Assembly: GCF_046484155.1 (NCBI RefSeq)
Contig: NZ_JAWOBT010000104.1
Span: forward strand, 1-64,000
DNA from: Alkalibacterium sp046484155
Lineage (GTDB): Bacteria > Bacillota > Bacilli > Lactobacillales > Carnobacteriaceae_A
Direction of reading: 5' to 3'
DNA: 64,000 bases
Every line of letters begins with the position of its first letter. The first letter of the stretch is position 1. The notes beneath the pieces are model-generated. The model did not search any database. It was not told the origin of the DNA and saw nothing but the letters and a program-made list of their open reading frames with translations. A program made the translations under genes and the position numbers. Below are positions 6,230-13,832 of this stretch, piece by piece.

Positions 6230-8014
6230 TTGAGTAAAGGAACGATTGTGAGTGTTTCCGGACCTCTAGTTACGGCTAGTGGAATGGAATCAGCAAATAT
6301 ACAAGATATATGTCGAGTTGGGCGTTTAGGCCTTATTGGTGAAATTATAGAAATGCGTGACGATGTCGCTTCAATTCAGGTTTATGAAGAAACTTCGATG
6401 ATTGGACCTGGTGAAAGTGTTGAAACTACTGGTGAAGCATTATCTGTAGAATTGGCTCCGGGCATGATTTCTCAAATGTTTGATGGTATACAGAGACCGC
6501 TGGATGAATTCAAGATAAAAACAAATAGTAACTTTCTAGAACGTGGAATGGAAATTGCACCTTTAAACCGTGATAAAAAATGGGAATTTGTTCCAGCAGT
6601 AGAAGTCGGAGCAGAGGTTGCTGAAGGCGATGTCATAGGGACTGTTCAAGAAACGAATGTGATTGAACACCGTATTATGGTTCCGTTTGGCGTTAAAGGA
6701 AAAGTGAAATCTGTTGAAACAGGTTCTTTCACTGTAACAGATAATATCTATGTCATAGATACAGACGATGGTGACAAAGAATTCACTATGATGCAAAAGT
6801 GGCCTGTCCGTCAGGGTAGACCCATTGCAAAAAAATTGAATCCGATTGAACCATTAATTACAGGACAACGTGTTATTGATACGTTATTCCCTGTTGCTAA
6901 AGGTGGAGCTGCTGCTGTACCCGGACCATTTGGAGCCGGAAAAACAGTTGTTCAGCACCAAATTGCGAAATGGGCAGACGTTGACTTGGTTGTTTATGTT
7001 GGTTGTGGTGAACGTGGTAATGAGATGACAGACGTAATCAATGAATTCCCAGAACTGATCGATCCTAATACAGGCGAATCAATTATGGAAAGAACGGTAT
7101 TGATCGCTAATACTTCTAACATGCCTGTAGCAGCTCGTGAAGCTTCTATCTATACAGGTATCACTATTGCGGAATACTTCCGTGACATGGGCTATTCGGT
7201 AGCAATCATGGCTGATTCAACGTCGCGTTGGGCTGAGGCTCTACGTGAAATGTCTGGACGGCTTGAAGAAATGCCTGGGGATGAAGGATATCCTGCTTAT
7301 CTAGGTAGTCGTATAGCTGAATTTTATGAACGTGCCGGAAAAGTTATCTCATTAGGGAGCAAAGGCAGAGAAGGCAGTATTACTGCCATCGGTGCCGTAT
7401 CGCCTCCTGGTGGAGATACATCCGAACCCGTTACCCAAAACACTTTGCGAGTAGCTAAAGTATTCTGGGGACTGGATAGTTCATTAGCCCAGAGACGTCA
7501 CTTCCCATCAATTAACTGGTTAAAGTCTTATTCACTATATTCTAATGACATGAATGCTTTTGTCAGTAAAAAACTGGATGTCGACTGGAGTGGTATGGTT
7601 GTTCATACAAAATCATTACTCCAGGACGAGTCAGAATTACAAGAGATCGTACGTCTGGTTGGTGTGGAATCACTTTCTGAGAAAGACCGTTTGAAGCTAG
7701 TTACCGCTCGTATGATTCGAGAAGATTACCTGCAGCAAAACGCTTTTGATGACGTTGATACGTATACGTCTAGAGATAAACAATATGAAATGTTGAATGC
7801 CATCCTGCTTTATCAAAAAGAAGCGGAAAGAGCAATGGATTTAGGTGCATACTACGATGAAATTATCGAAGGCACGGAAAATGCACGTGAAAAAATCGCT
7901 CGTATGAAATTCATACCTGAAGAAGAGTTAACGCGCATCAAAGAAATTAATGTACTAATTGAAAAAGAAGTTAGAGTAGTGCTTGAGAAAGGTGGTGTGG
8001 AATCAGATGCTTAA
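6230..8014 (+). CDS. ntpA: V-type ATPase catalytic subunit A
   Basis: This 594-residue catalytic subunit contains the P-loop GPFGAGKTV at residues 232-240 and the GERGNE segment with catalytic Glu261. The long non-homologous insert (about residues 115-190) distinguishes A from B subunits. It hydrolyses ATP in the A3B3 head. The start is TTG at 6230 behind AGGAGGG, immediately giving SKGTIVSVSGPLVTA as expected. The last 8 bases overlap ntpB. The motif SPPGGDTSEPV is intact, so the enzyme should be active. Confidence 0.97.
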   Translation: MSKGTIVSVSGPLVTASGMESANIQDICRVGRLGLIGEIIEMRDDVASIQVYEETSMIGPGESVETTGEALSVELAPGMISQMFDGIQRPLDEFKIKTNSNFLERGMEIAPLNRDKKWEFVPAVEVGAEVAEGDVIGTVQETNVIEHRIMVPFGVKGKVKSVETGSFTVTDNIYVIDTDDGDKEFTMMQKWPVRQGRPIAKKLNPIEPLITGQRVIDTLFPVAKGGAAAVPGPFGAGKTVVQHQIAKWADVDLVVYVGCGERGNEMTDVINEFPELIDPNTGESIMERTVLIANTSNMPVAAREASIYTGITIAEYFRDMGYSVAIMADSTSRWAEALREMSGRLEEMPGDEGYPAYLGSRIAEFYERAGKVISLGSKGREGSITAIGAVSPPGGDTSEPVTQNTLRVAKVFWGLDSSLAQRRHFPSINWLKSYSLYSNDMNAFVSKKLDVDWSGMVVHTKSLLQDESELQEIVRLVGVESLSEKDRLKLVTARMIREDYLQQNAFDDVDTYTSRDKQYEMLNAILLYQKEAERAMDLGAYYDEIIEGTENAREKIARMKFIPEEELTRIKEINVLIEKEVRVVLEKGGVESDA

Positions 8015-9383
8015 AGAATATAAAACAGTTTCAGAAATCGTCGGACCGTTGATGACTGTTCAAGGCGTTGAGGGTGTTAAATTTGATGAGTTAGTTGATA
8101 TTGAATTACAAACCGGCGAACGTCGTCGTGGACAAGTATTAGAAATCAATGGGGATAAAGCAGTTGTTCAGTTGTTTGAAGGATCAACAGGAATCAACCT
8201 GGAGGATACTAAAGTCCGTTTCTTAGGTAAGCCTTTATCACTCGATGTATCAGAAGATATGATTGGTCGTACATTTGACGGCATGGGTCGAGTAAATGAT
8301 GGCGGACCAGATTTGATTCCAGAAAAAAGTCTGGATATCAATGGTCAGGCAATCAACCCTATCGCACGTGACTATCCGGATGAATTTATTCAGACAGGTA
8401 TTTCTACTATTGACCACTTAAATACATTAGTACGTGGTCAAAAACTGCCCGTATTTTCTGGTTCTGGACTACCACATAAAGAGCTGGCTGCTCAAATTGC
8501 CAGACAAGCGAGTGTTACCAACAAAGAAGAAAAATTCGCGGTTGTTTTCGCTGCTATCGGTATCACCTTTGAAGAAGCTGAATTCTTTATGAATGACTTC
8601 AAAGAAACAGGAGCGATCGATCGTTCTGTCCTCTTTATTAACTTAGCAGATGACCCTGCGATCGAGCGTATTGCTACACCACGTATGGCTTTAACAGCGG
8701 CTGAATATCTAGCTTTTGAAAAAGACATGCACGTTCTTGTTATTATGACAGATATGACCAACTATGCTGAAGCACTCCGTGAAATTTCGGCTGCCCGTCG
8801 TGAAGTACCTGGTCGTCGTGGATATCCGGGTTACTTGTATACCAACCTGGCATCGCTGTACGAACGTGCAGGACGATTGGAAGGAACGAAAGGATCTGTT
8901 ACACAGATCCCGATCCTGACAATGCCGGAAGACGATATTACCCATCCGATTCCTGACTTAACAGGCTATATCACTGAAGGACAAATCATTTTGTCTCGTG
9001 ATCTGTATAACCAGGGCTATCAACCGCCTATTGATGTTTTACCATCCTTATCACGTTTGAAAGACAAAGGTACAGGAGAAGGAAAAACAAGAGAAGACCA
9101 CGCGGCAACGATGAACCAGATGTTCTCAGCATATGCCCTAGGTAAGGAAGCCAAAGAATTATCTGCGGTGTTAGGTGAAGCTGCACTATCTGAGACGGAT
9201 AAAAAATATGTTCAGTTTACAGATAAATTTGAAAAAGAATACGTTGACCAAGGGAACTATACAAACAGATCTATTCAGGAAACCTTGGACTTAGCTTGGG
9301 ACTTGCTGAAAGTTCTTCCAAGATCTGAACTAAAACGTATCAAAGACGATATGTTAGACAAATATATGCCAAAAGGAGAGTGA
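8007..9383 (+). CDS. ntpB: V-type ATPase subunit B
   Basis: This 458-residue non-catalytic nucleotide-interface subunit resembles NtpB throughout. It lacks a Walker A motif, having SGSGLPHKEL in that position, as B subunits do. It contributes the arginine finger in the SLSRLKDKG region. The open frame extends to GTG at 7983, but the ATG at 8007 gives MLKEYKTVSEIVGPL, the usual N terminus, and overlaps the ntpA stop in an ATGCTTAA arrangement. AAAGGTGGTG precedes it. Translation is probably coupled to ntpA, helping match A and B amounts. Confidence 0.96.
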   Translation: MLKEYKTVSEIVGPLMTVQGVEGVKFDELVDIELQTGERRRGQVLEINGDKAVVQLFEGSTGINLEDTKVRFLGKPLSLDVSEDMIGRTFDGMGRVNDGGPDLIPEKSLDINGQAINPIARDYPDEFIQTGISTIDHLNTLVRGQKLPVFSGSGLPHKELAAQIARQASVTNKEEKFAVVFAAIGITFEEAEFFMNDFKETGAIDRSVLFINLADDPAIERIATPRMALTAAEYLAFEKDMHVLVIMTDMTNYAEALREISAARREVPGRRGYPGYLYTNLASLYERAGRLEGTKGSVTQIPILTMPEDDITHPIPDLTGYITEGQIILSRDLYNQGYQPPIDVLPSLSRLKDKGTGEGKTREDHAATMNQMFSAYALGKEAKELSAVLGEAALSETDKKYVQFTDKFEKEYVDQGNYTNRSIQETLDLAWDLLKVLPRSELKRIKDDMLDKYMPKGE

Positions 9384-9388
9384 GGTAA

Positions 9389-10021
9389 ATGGCTAAGATA
9401 GATGTCAACCCCACTCGCATGGAGCTTGCAAACTTGAAGAAACGATTAAGTTTAGCAACTCGAGGTCATAAATTGTTAAAAGATAAGCAGGATGAACTCA
9501 TGCGACAGTTCATTCAGTTGATCAGGAAGAATAATGAGTTAAGAAACCATGTCGAAGAAAAACTCGAAAAAGCAATGCAGTCTTTTGCTATGGCTAAATC
9601 ATTACTACATGAGAATTATATTGAAGAACTGATGGCTGTTCCTAGCCGTAGCGTATCATTGAATATGGGGCGAAAGAATATTATGAGTGTAAGAGTTCCT
9701 CAAATGAATTTCCAATATGATGATAATATTGAGGATGCTAGTGCATTAAGTTACGGTTATTTGAACTCTAATGGTGAATTGGATTTAACTTTTGAGTATC
9801 TCACAGAAGTCATGCCTAAAATGCTTGAATTAGCAGAAATTGAAAAAACATGTCAATTGTTGGCAGATGAAATCGAGAAAACGAGACGTCGAGTGAATGC
9901 TTTGGAATATATGACTATTCCGCAACTGGAAGAAACCATCTATTTCATTAGAATGAAGCTGGATGAAAGTGAACGTGCAGCGATTACTCGATTGATGAAA
10001 GTTAAAGATATGGGTCAATAA
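9389..10021 (+). CDS. ntpD: V-type ATPase subunit D (central rotor shaft)
   Basis: This 210-residue protein begins DVNPTRMELANLKKRLSLA and ends with another long helix (EKTRRRVNALEYMTIPQLEETI). These are the two helices of the antiparallel coiled coil that forms the rotor axle. It starts 5 bases after ntpB and is the last gene before a strong terminator. No ntpH- or ntpJ-like gene follows, unlike the longer E. hirae operon, so any K+/Na+ transporter partner must be elsewhere. Confidence 0.95.
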   Translation: MAKIDVNPTRMELANLKKRLSLATRGHKLLKDKQDELMRQFIQLIRKNNELRNHVEEKLEKAMQSFAMAKSLLHENYIEELMAVPSRSVSLNMGRKNIMSVRVPQMNFQYDDNIEDASALSYGYLNSNGELDLTFEYLTEVMPKMLELAEIEKTCQLLADEIEKTRRRVNALEYMTIPQLEETIYFIRMKLDESERAAITRLMKVKDMGQ

Positions 10022-10035
10022 TAATTTTAATAGTG

Positions 10036-10085
10036 AATCACTGCGAGAAGTTAGAACAGTTAACTTTTCGTAGTGATTTTATTTT
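10036..10085 (+). terminator. terminator of the V-ATPase operon
   Basis: Eighteen-base arms at 10036-10053 and 10061-10078 pair with only G-U irregularities around a 7-base loop and lead into TTTTATTTT. This closes the ntp transcription unit. Confidence 0.85.
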
Positions 10086-10114
10086 GTAGCCAAAAAAAAT
10101 TTTTCCGTTATAAT
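10084..10114 (+). promoter_or_regulatory. putative promoter of the patatin-like gene
   Basis: TATAAT (10109-10114) lies 19 bases after TTGTAG (10084-10089), which overlaps the tail of the ntp terminator. The spacing is long, so confidence is limited. Confidence 0.4.
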
Positions 10115-10184
10115 AAAGGCATACATATCAGTGAGTTAAAAAGCTGGGAAATAGCCTGTTTGTTACGGAGAGAGGTGAATTGCT

Positions 10185-11555
10185 TTGAATTCAATGTTTT
10201 TTCAAAAAGAAAATGTAAGAAGGGCCATCGTTTTTGGAGGTGGCGGTGCGAGAGGTGCGTTTGAAATCGGTGTCTGGAAAGCACTGGATGAATTAGGTTA
10301 TCATGCAGACATTGTAACGGGAACTTCAGTGGGAGCTTTAAATGGTGCACTTTATATTTTAGGTAATCAAGCGGAAGCAGAGGAAATGTGGAAAGAAATT
10401 GAAACCAATGATGTCCTCGGGTTTGAATTGCCGATTGAAGTGGCCAATTTCGGAGACTATAGAAAAACGGTATCAGATTTTATTGTTAAAATTGTAAAGG
10501 AAAAAGGATTAAGTACCAAACCCTTAGAAGAAATGGTCATAAAATATGTTGATGATGAACATGAAATACGCAGTAAAGACATTATTTTTGGACTTTCTAC
10601 AATCAATTTCAAAACCATGAGAGTTGAAAATTATTATTTAGAAGATATAGAAAAAGGAAGATTAAAAGACTATTTGCTTGCCAGTGCCGCAATATATCCG
10701 GTTATGGAAAAATATTATATTGATGAGGTTCCTTATATCGATGGTGGGTATAGAAATAACATACCTATCGATTTAGCTCTCAAAAAAAACCCCGATCAAA
10801 TGGTCGTCGTAGATATTCACGGTCCCAGCATTTTCAGACACGATCAGCGAATAGATGATGTTGAATATGAATGGATCAAAACGAACTGGCCTCTTGGAGA
10901 TATGCTGCTTTTTGATAAACAGAGAACAGAAATCAATGTTAGTCTAGGTTATATGGAGACAATGAAACTAGCAAAAGCAGCCGAATATATGGGATACTGG
11001 TATACATTTGATCCAGATCAGTACACTAAAGAAAATAAAGAGTTTTATATTGTTTTACATCAATTACTGATCAGCCAGCAATCCAATCGATTATTTAAAC
11101 ATATCGACAAAGAAGGATACCAGCAGGAATTATTAAAAGAGTTATCAAAGAAATGGAAAAAGGTAGTAAATAAAGAAAATTTGATGTGGGCTGTTCTTGA
11201 ATTGACAGGAAAAACATTTAAAATAACCCCGGATAAAAGGTATGCTATAAATGAATTTCAAGAAGCTATTAAAAACCGAGTGACTGAATTGATGGAAGCC
11301 GAAAAAACGGAACCTATAAAAGCCTTTGAGTCTTCCTATATACTTAGCAGGAAGGAATGGAGCAAAGAATTATTTGAAGAGTTACCCTTAATATCAAATC
11401 GAAGAATGACCCTACAAATAATGAAGTGGCTTACAGATGATTCGATCACTTGGGATCACCCCCTTTTTAACATCATTATAAAAGCAAAACCCTTGCCTAT
11501 GATATTAGCCCTATATTGTAAGTATTTATTCTCGAAAGAAGAAGGTTTTTTTTGA
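10185..11555 (+). CDS. patatin-like phospholipase family protein
   Basis: This 456-residue protein has the patatin fold signatures. The oxyanion loop is GGGGARGAFEIGVWKAL (from residue 18), the nucleophile serine is Ser48 in GTSVG, and the second half of the Ser-Asp dyad is Asp186 in DGG. These predict a serine lipid acyl hydrolase of about the first 300 residues. The C-terminal 150 or so residues are charged and helical, with no motif I recognise, and make it longer than minimal bacterial patatins. There is no signal peptide. TTG at 10185 follows GGAGAGAGG. It is monocistronic, between the ntp terminator and the gmk promoter. The substrate is unknown. Confidence 0.85.
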   Translation: MNSMFFQKENVRRAIVFGGGGARGAFEIGVWKALDELGYHADIVTGTSVGALNGALYILGNQAEAEEMWKEIETNDVLGFELPIEVANFGDYRKTVSDFIVKIVKEKGLSTKPLEEMVIKYVDDEHEIRSKDIIFGLSTINFKTMRVENYYLEDIEKGRLKDYLLASAAIYPVMEKYYIDEVPYIDGGYRNNIPIDLALKKNPDQMVVVDIHGPSIFRHDQRIDDVEYEWIKTNWPLGDMLLFDKQRTEINVSLGYMETMKLAKAAEYMGYWYTFDPDQYTKENKEFYIVLHQLLISQQSNRLFKHIDKEGYQQELLKELSKKWKKVVNKENLMWAVLELTGKTFKITPDKRYAINEFQEAIKNRVTELMEAEKTEPIKAFESSYILSRKEWSKELFEELPLISNRRMTLQIMKWLTDDSITWDHPLFNIIIKAKPLPMILALYCKYLFSKEEGFF

Positions 11556-11582
11556 AAATCATTTCATTTTCTCTCATTAATA

Positions 11583-11591
11583 TGGTAGAAT
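11583..11591 (+). promoter_or_regulatory. putative extended -10 promoter of gmk
   Basis: TGGTAGAAT forms an extended -10; the -35 region (TTCATT, 11563-11568) is weak. It lies about 45 bases before the gmk start. Confidence 0.4.
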
Positions 11592-11637
11592 TGGGGATAA
11601 GTTTTTATTGATAGTATGAGTTGGGAAGGAAGTTCAA

Positions 11638-12255
11638 ATGGGAGATCGTGGTTTACTAATTGTGTTATCTGGACCTTCTGGTGTTGGTAAAGGGACAGTA
11701 AGGAAAGCTATTTTCGAAAATCATTCCAATAGCTTTGATTATTCTATTTCTATGACGACTCGTCCTAAACGAGAAGGCGAAGTAGAAGGCATTGATTATT
11801 TCTTTAGGACGAAAGAACAATTTGAGAAACTAATCGAAGAAGATGGTCTACTTGAATATGCCAATTACGTAGGTAATTATTATGGCACACCAATGGAATA
11901 TGTGAATAAGACTTTAGACAAAGGAAGAGATGTCTTTTTAGAAATCGAAGTCCAAGGGGCTTTAAAAGTTAGAGAAAAAATGCCGGAAGCCATTTTCATC
12001 TTTTTATCCCCACCTAACCTGGAAGAATTGAATTCTCGCATCGTGAATCGCGGAACAGATAGTGATGAAATGATTGGAAAAAGAATGAAAAAAGCTGCAG
12101 AAGAATTAAAATTGATCCAGTATTATGACTACGTAGTCGAAAATGATACGGTTGAAAATGCTGCACGGAAAATACGGAACATTATTGAGAGTGAGCACTT
12201 GAAAGTTACGAGAAACTTGAAAGAATTTGCACATAGAATAGAGGAGATGGAATAA
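11638..12255 (+). CDS. gmk: guanylate kinase
   Basis: The enzyme phosphorylates GMP to GDP with ATP. The 205-residue protein carries the P-loop GPSGVGKGT near residue 11, and the GMP-binding segments SMTTRPKREGEVEGIDYFF and EIEVQGALKVREKMP. Length is standard. GGAAGGAAG precedes the ATG. It is followed directly by rpoZ with no gap, a pairing conserved in Firmicutes, and it links purine metabolism and the (p)ppGpp response through GTP homeostasis. Confidence 0.97.
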   Translation: MGDRGLLIVLSGPSGVGKGTVRKAIFENHSNSFDYSISMTTRPKREGEVEGIDYFFRTKEQFEKLIEEDGLLEYANYVGNYYGTPMEYVNKTLDKGRDVFLEIEVQGALKVREKMPEAIFIFLSPPNLEELNSRIVNRGTDSDEMIGKRMKKAAEELKLIQYYDYVVENDTVENAARKIRNIIESEHLKVTRNLKEFAHRIEEME

Positions 12256-12468
12256 ATGTTATTATATCCTTCACAAGATGATTTATTGAAAAAAATCGAT
12301 TCAAAATATTCATTAGTAATTTTAGCTGCCAAAAGAGCTAAACAATTACATAATGGAGAGGTAACACCTATGTTGGAAGATTATAAAAGTGTTAAAAATG
12401 TTGGTAAGTCTTTAGAAGAGATAATTTCTGGAGATTTAGTTATCGATCCTGACAGCATTGAAAAATAA
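12256..12468 (+). CDS. rpoZ: DNA-directed RNA polymerase omega subunit
   Basis: This 70-residue protein has the omega motif SKYSLVILAAKRAKQLHNGE followed by a short acidic tail. It assists folding and assembly of the beta' subunit. The ATG comes directly after the gmk stop and uses GAGGAGATGG inside the gmk end as ribosome binding site. A terminator follows, so gmk-rpoZ forms its own unit rather than continuing into coaBC. Confidence 0.93.
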   Translation: MLLYPSQDDLLKKIDSKYSLVILAAKRAKQLHNGEVTPMLEDYKSVKNVGKSLEEIISGDLVIDPDSIEK

Positions 12469-12478
12469 ATAAAAACCA

Positions 12479-12540
12479 ACCTCTGTCCCAAGTATTTTAT
12501 AAGAGCCTCTCTTTTAAAATACTAAGTGCAGAGGTTTTTT
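12479..12540 (+). terminator. terminator after rpoZ
   Basis: A two-part hairpin: outer arms ACCTCTG (12479-12485) and CAGAGGT pair, enclosing an inner 15-base stem (12491-12505 with 12509-12523), then six T residues. It is a strong intrinsic terminator. Confidence 0.85.
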
Positions 12541-12619
12541 CTAGTATGTAAGAAAGCTGACAGAGTCGCAATGATGATATTAATGATTATTGCTAATAAA
12601 GAAATGTGAGGTGTGAGAA

Positions 12620-13819
12620 ATGTTAAAAGGAAAAAAAGTTGCATTATATGTTACTGGAGGAATAGCCGTTTATAAAGTCGTAGATCTGATGAGGACATTA
12701 ATTAAATTAGGGGCAGAGGTTCAAGTAGCTATGACTGAAGCTGCTACGCAATTCGTATCTCCCTTAACGTTTCAGGTGTTAAGTAAAAATTCTGTGTATA
12801 TAGATGTCTTTACAGAGGAAAACCCACAACAAGTCAGCCATATTTATTTTGCAGACTGGGCAGATGTTGCGATAGTCGCCCCTCTTACAGCTAATACACT
12901 TGCTAAAATGGCACACGGCATGGCCGATGATTTTGTAAGCACAGCCCTGCTGGCTACCACGTGTCCTGTATTCACCATACCGGCAATGAATCACCATATG
13001 TTCGAAAACCAGGCAACACAGGCTAATATTGAAACGTTACGTGGAAGACAAGTATATGTCATGCATCCGGATGAAGGTTTTTTAGCTGAAGGTTATTCCG
13101 GGAAAGGACGGTTTCCTGAACAGTCACGTATTATCGATGAATTATATCTGTTTATACGTCAGTCAAACAGTTACCTGCCACTTGAAGGCAAGTCCATCCT
13201 AGTCACCGCAGGAGGGACAAAAGAACGTATAGACCCAGTGCGTTTCATATCTAATGATTCATCAGGGAAGATGGGGCATGCGGTCGCAGAAGCCGCCTGG
13301 GAGAAAGGTGCCGAAGTGATCCTGATCACCGCTAGTGCATTGCCAATATCTTCGAATATTAGAGTTGAACGTGTGGAGTCGGCAAACGAAATGTATGAGG
13401 CGGTGTCTAAAAAATTTGATACTAGTGATGCCTTAATCATGGCAGCGGCTGTATCTGATTACACGCCCGAAAGAAATTACAATCAAAAAATGAAAAAACA
13501 AGAACATTTAGATTTGAAACTCACAAAAACTCCCGATATTCTGAAGGAAATGGGTAAACGTAAACGTCCATCCCAATGCCTGGTCGGTTTTGCTGCTGAG
13601 ACAGAAAATCTGACGGATTATGCGAAAAAGAAATTAGTGGAAAAGAAGGCAGACTTGATCGTTGCTAATGAAGTCGGAAAAAGTGACCGAGGCTTCAACG
13701 TTGATGAAAATGAAGTGACCTTTATTAGTCACCAACGTGAGCCGCAGACAATTCAGCTGAAAGAAAAAAAAGATATAGCCGAAGACATTATTGATTGGAT
13801 CACAGAATTTATAAATTAA
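12620..13819 (+). CDS. coaBC: bifunctional phosphopantothenoylcysteine decarboxylase / phosphopantothenate-cysteine ligase
   Basis: This 399-residue fusion carries out two steps of coenzyme A synthesis. The N-terminal flavoprotein domain (about 1-185) contains APLTANTLAKMAHGMADD and the substrate-binding PAMNHHMF. The C-terminal CTP-dependent ligase domain starts near residue 190 with ILVTAGGTKERIDPVRF. Length is typical of the fused form. GTGAGGTGTGAG precedes the start. It begins a run of closely spaced genes (coaBC-priA-fmt-rsmB), an order common in Firmicutes. Confidence 0.95.
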   Translation: MLKGKKVALYVTGGIAVYKVVDLMRTLIKLGAEVQVAMTEAATQFVSPLTFQVLSKNSVYIDVFTEENPQQVSHIYFADWADVAIVAPLTANTLAKMAHGMADDFVSTALLATTCPVFTIPAMNHHMFENQATQANIETLRGRQVYVMHPDEGFLAEGYSGKGRFPEQSRIIDELYLFIRQSNSYLPLEGKSILVTAGGTKERIDPVRFISNDSSGKMGHAVAEAAWEKGAEVILITASALPISSNIRVERVESANEMYEAVSKKFDTSDALIMAAAVSDYTPERNYNQKMKKQEHLDLKLTKTPDILKEMGKRKRPSQCLVGFAAETENLTDYAKKKLVEKKADLIVANEVGKSDRGFNVDENEVTFISHQREPQTIQLKEKKDIAEDIIDWITEFIN

Positions 13820-13832
13820 GAGGAGATGACAC

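Noticed and set aside
10073..10264. Open frame of 63 codons on + before the patatin gene
   Set aside because: It overlaps the ntp terminator and the start of the patatin gene in another frame, and its composition is not protein-like.
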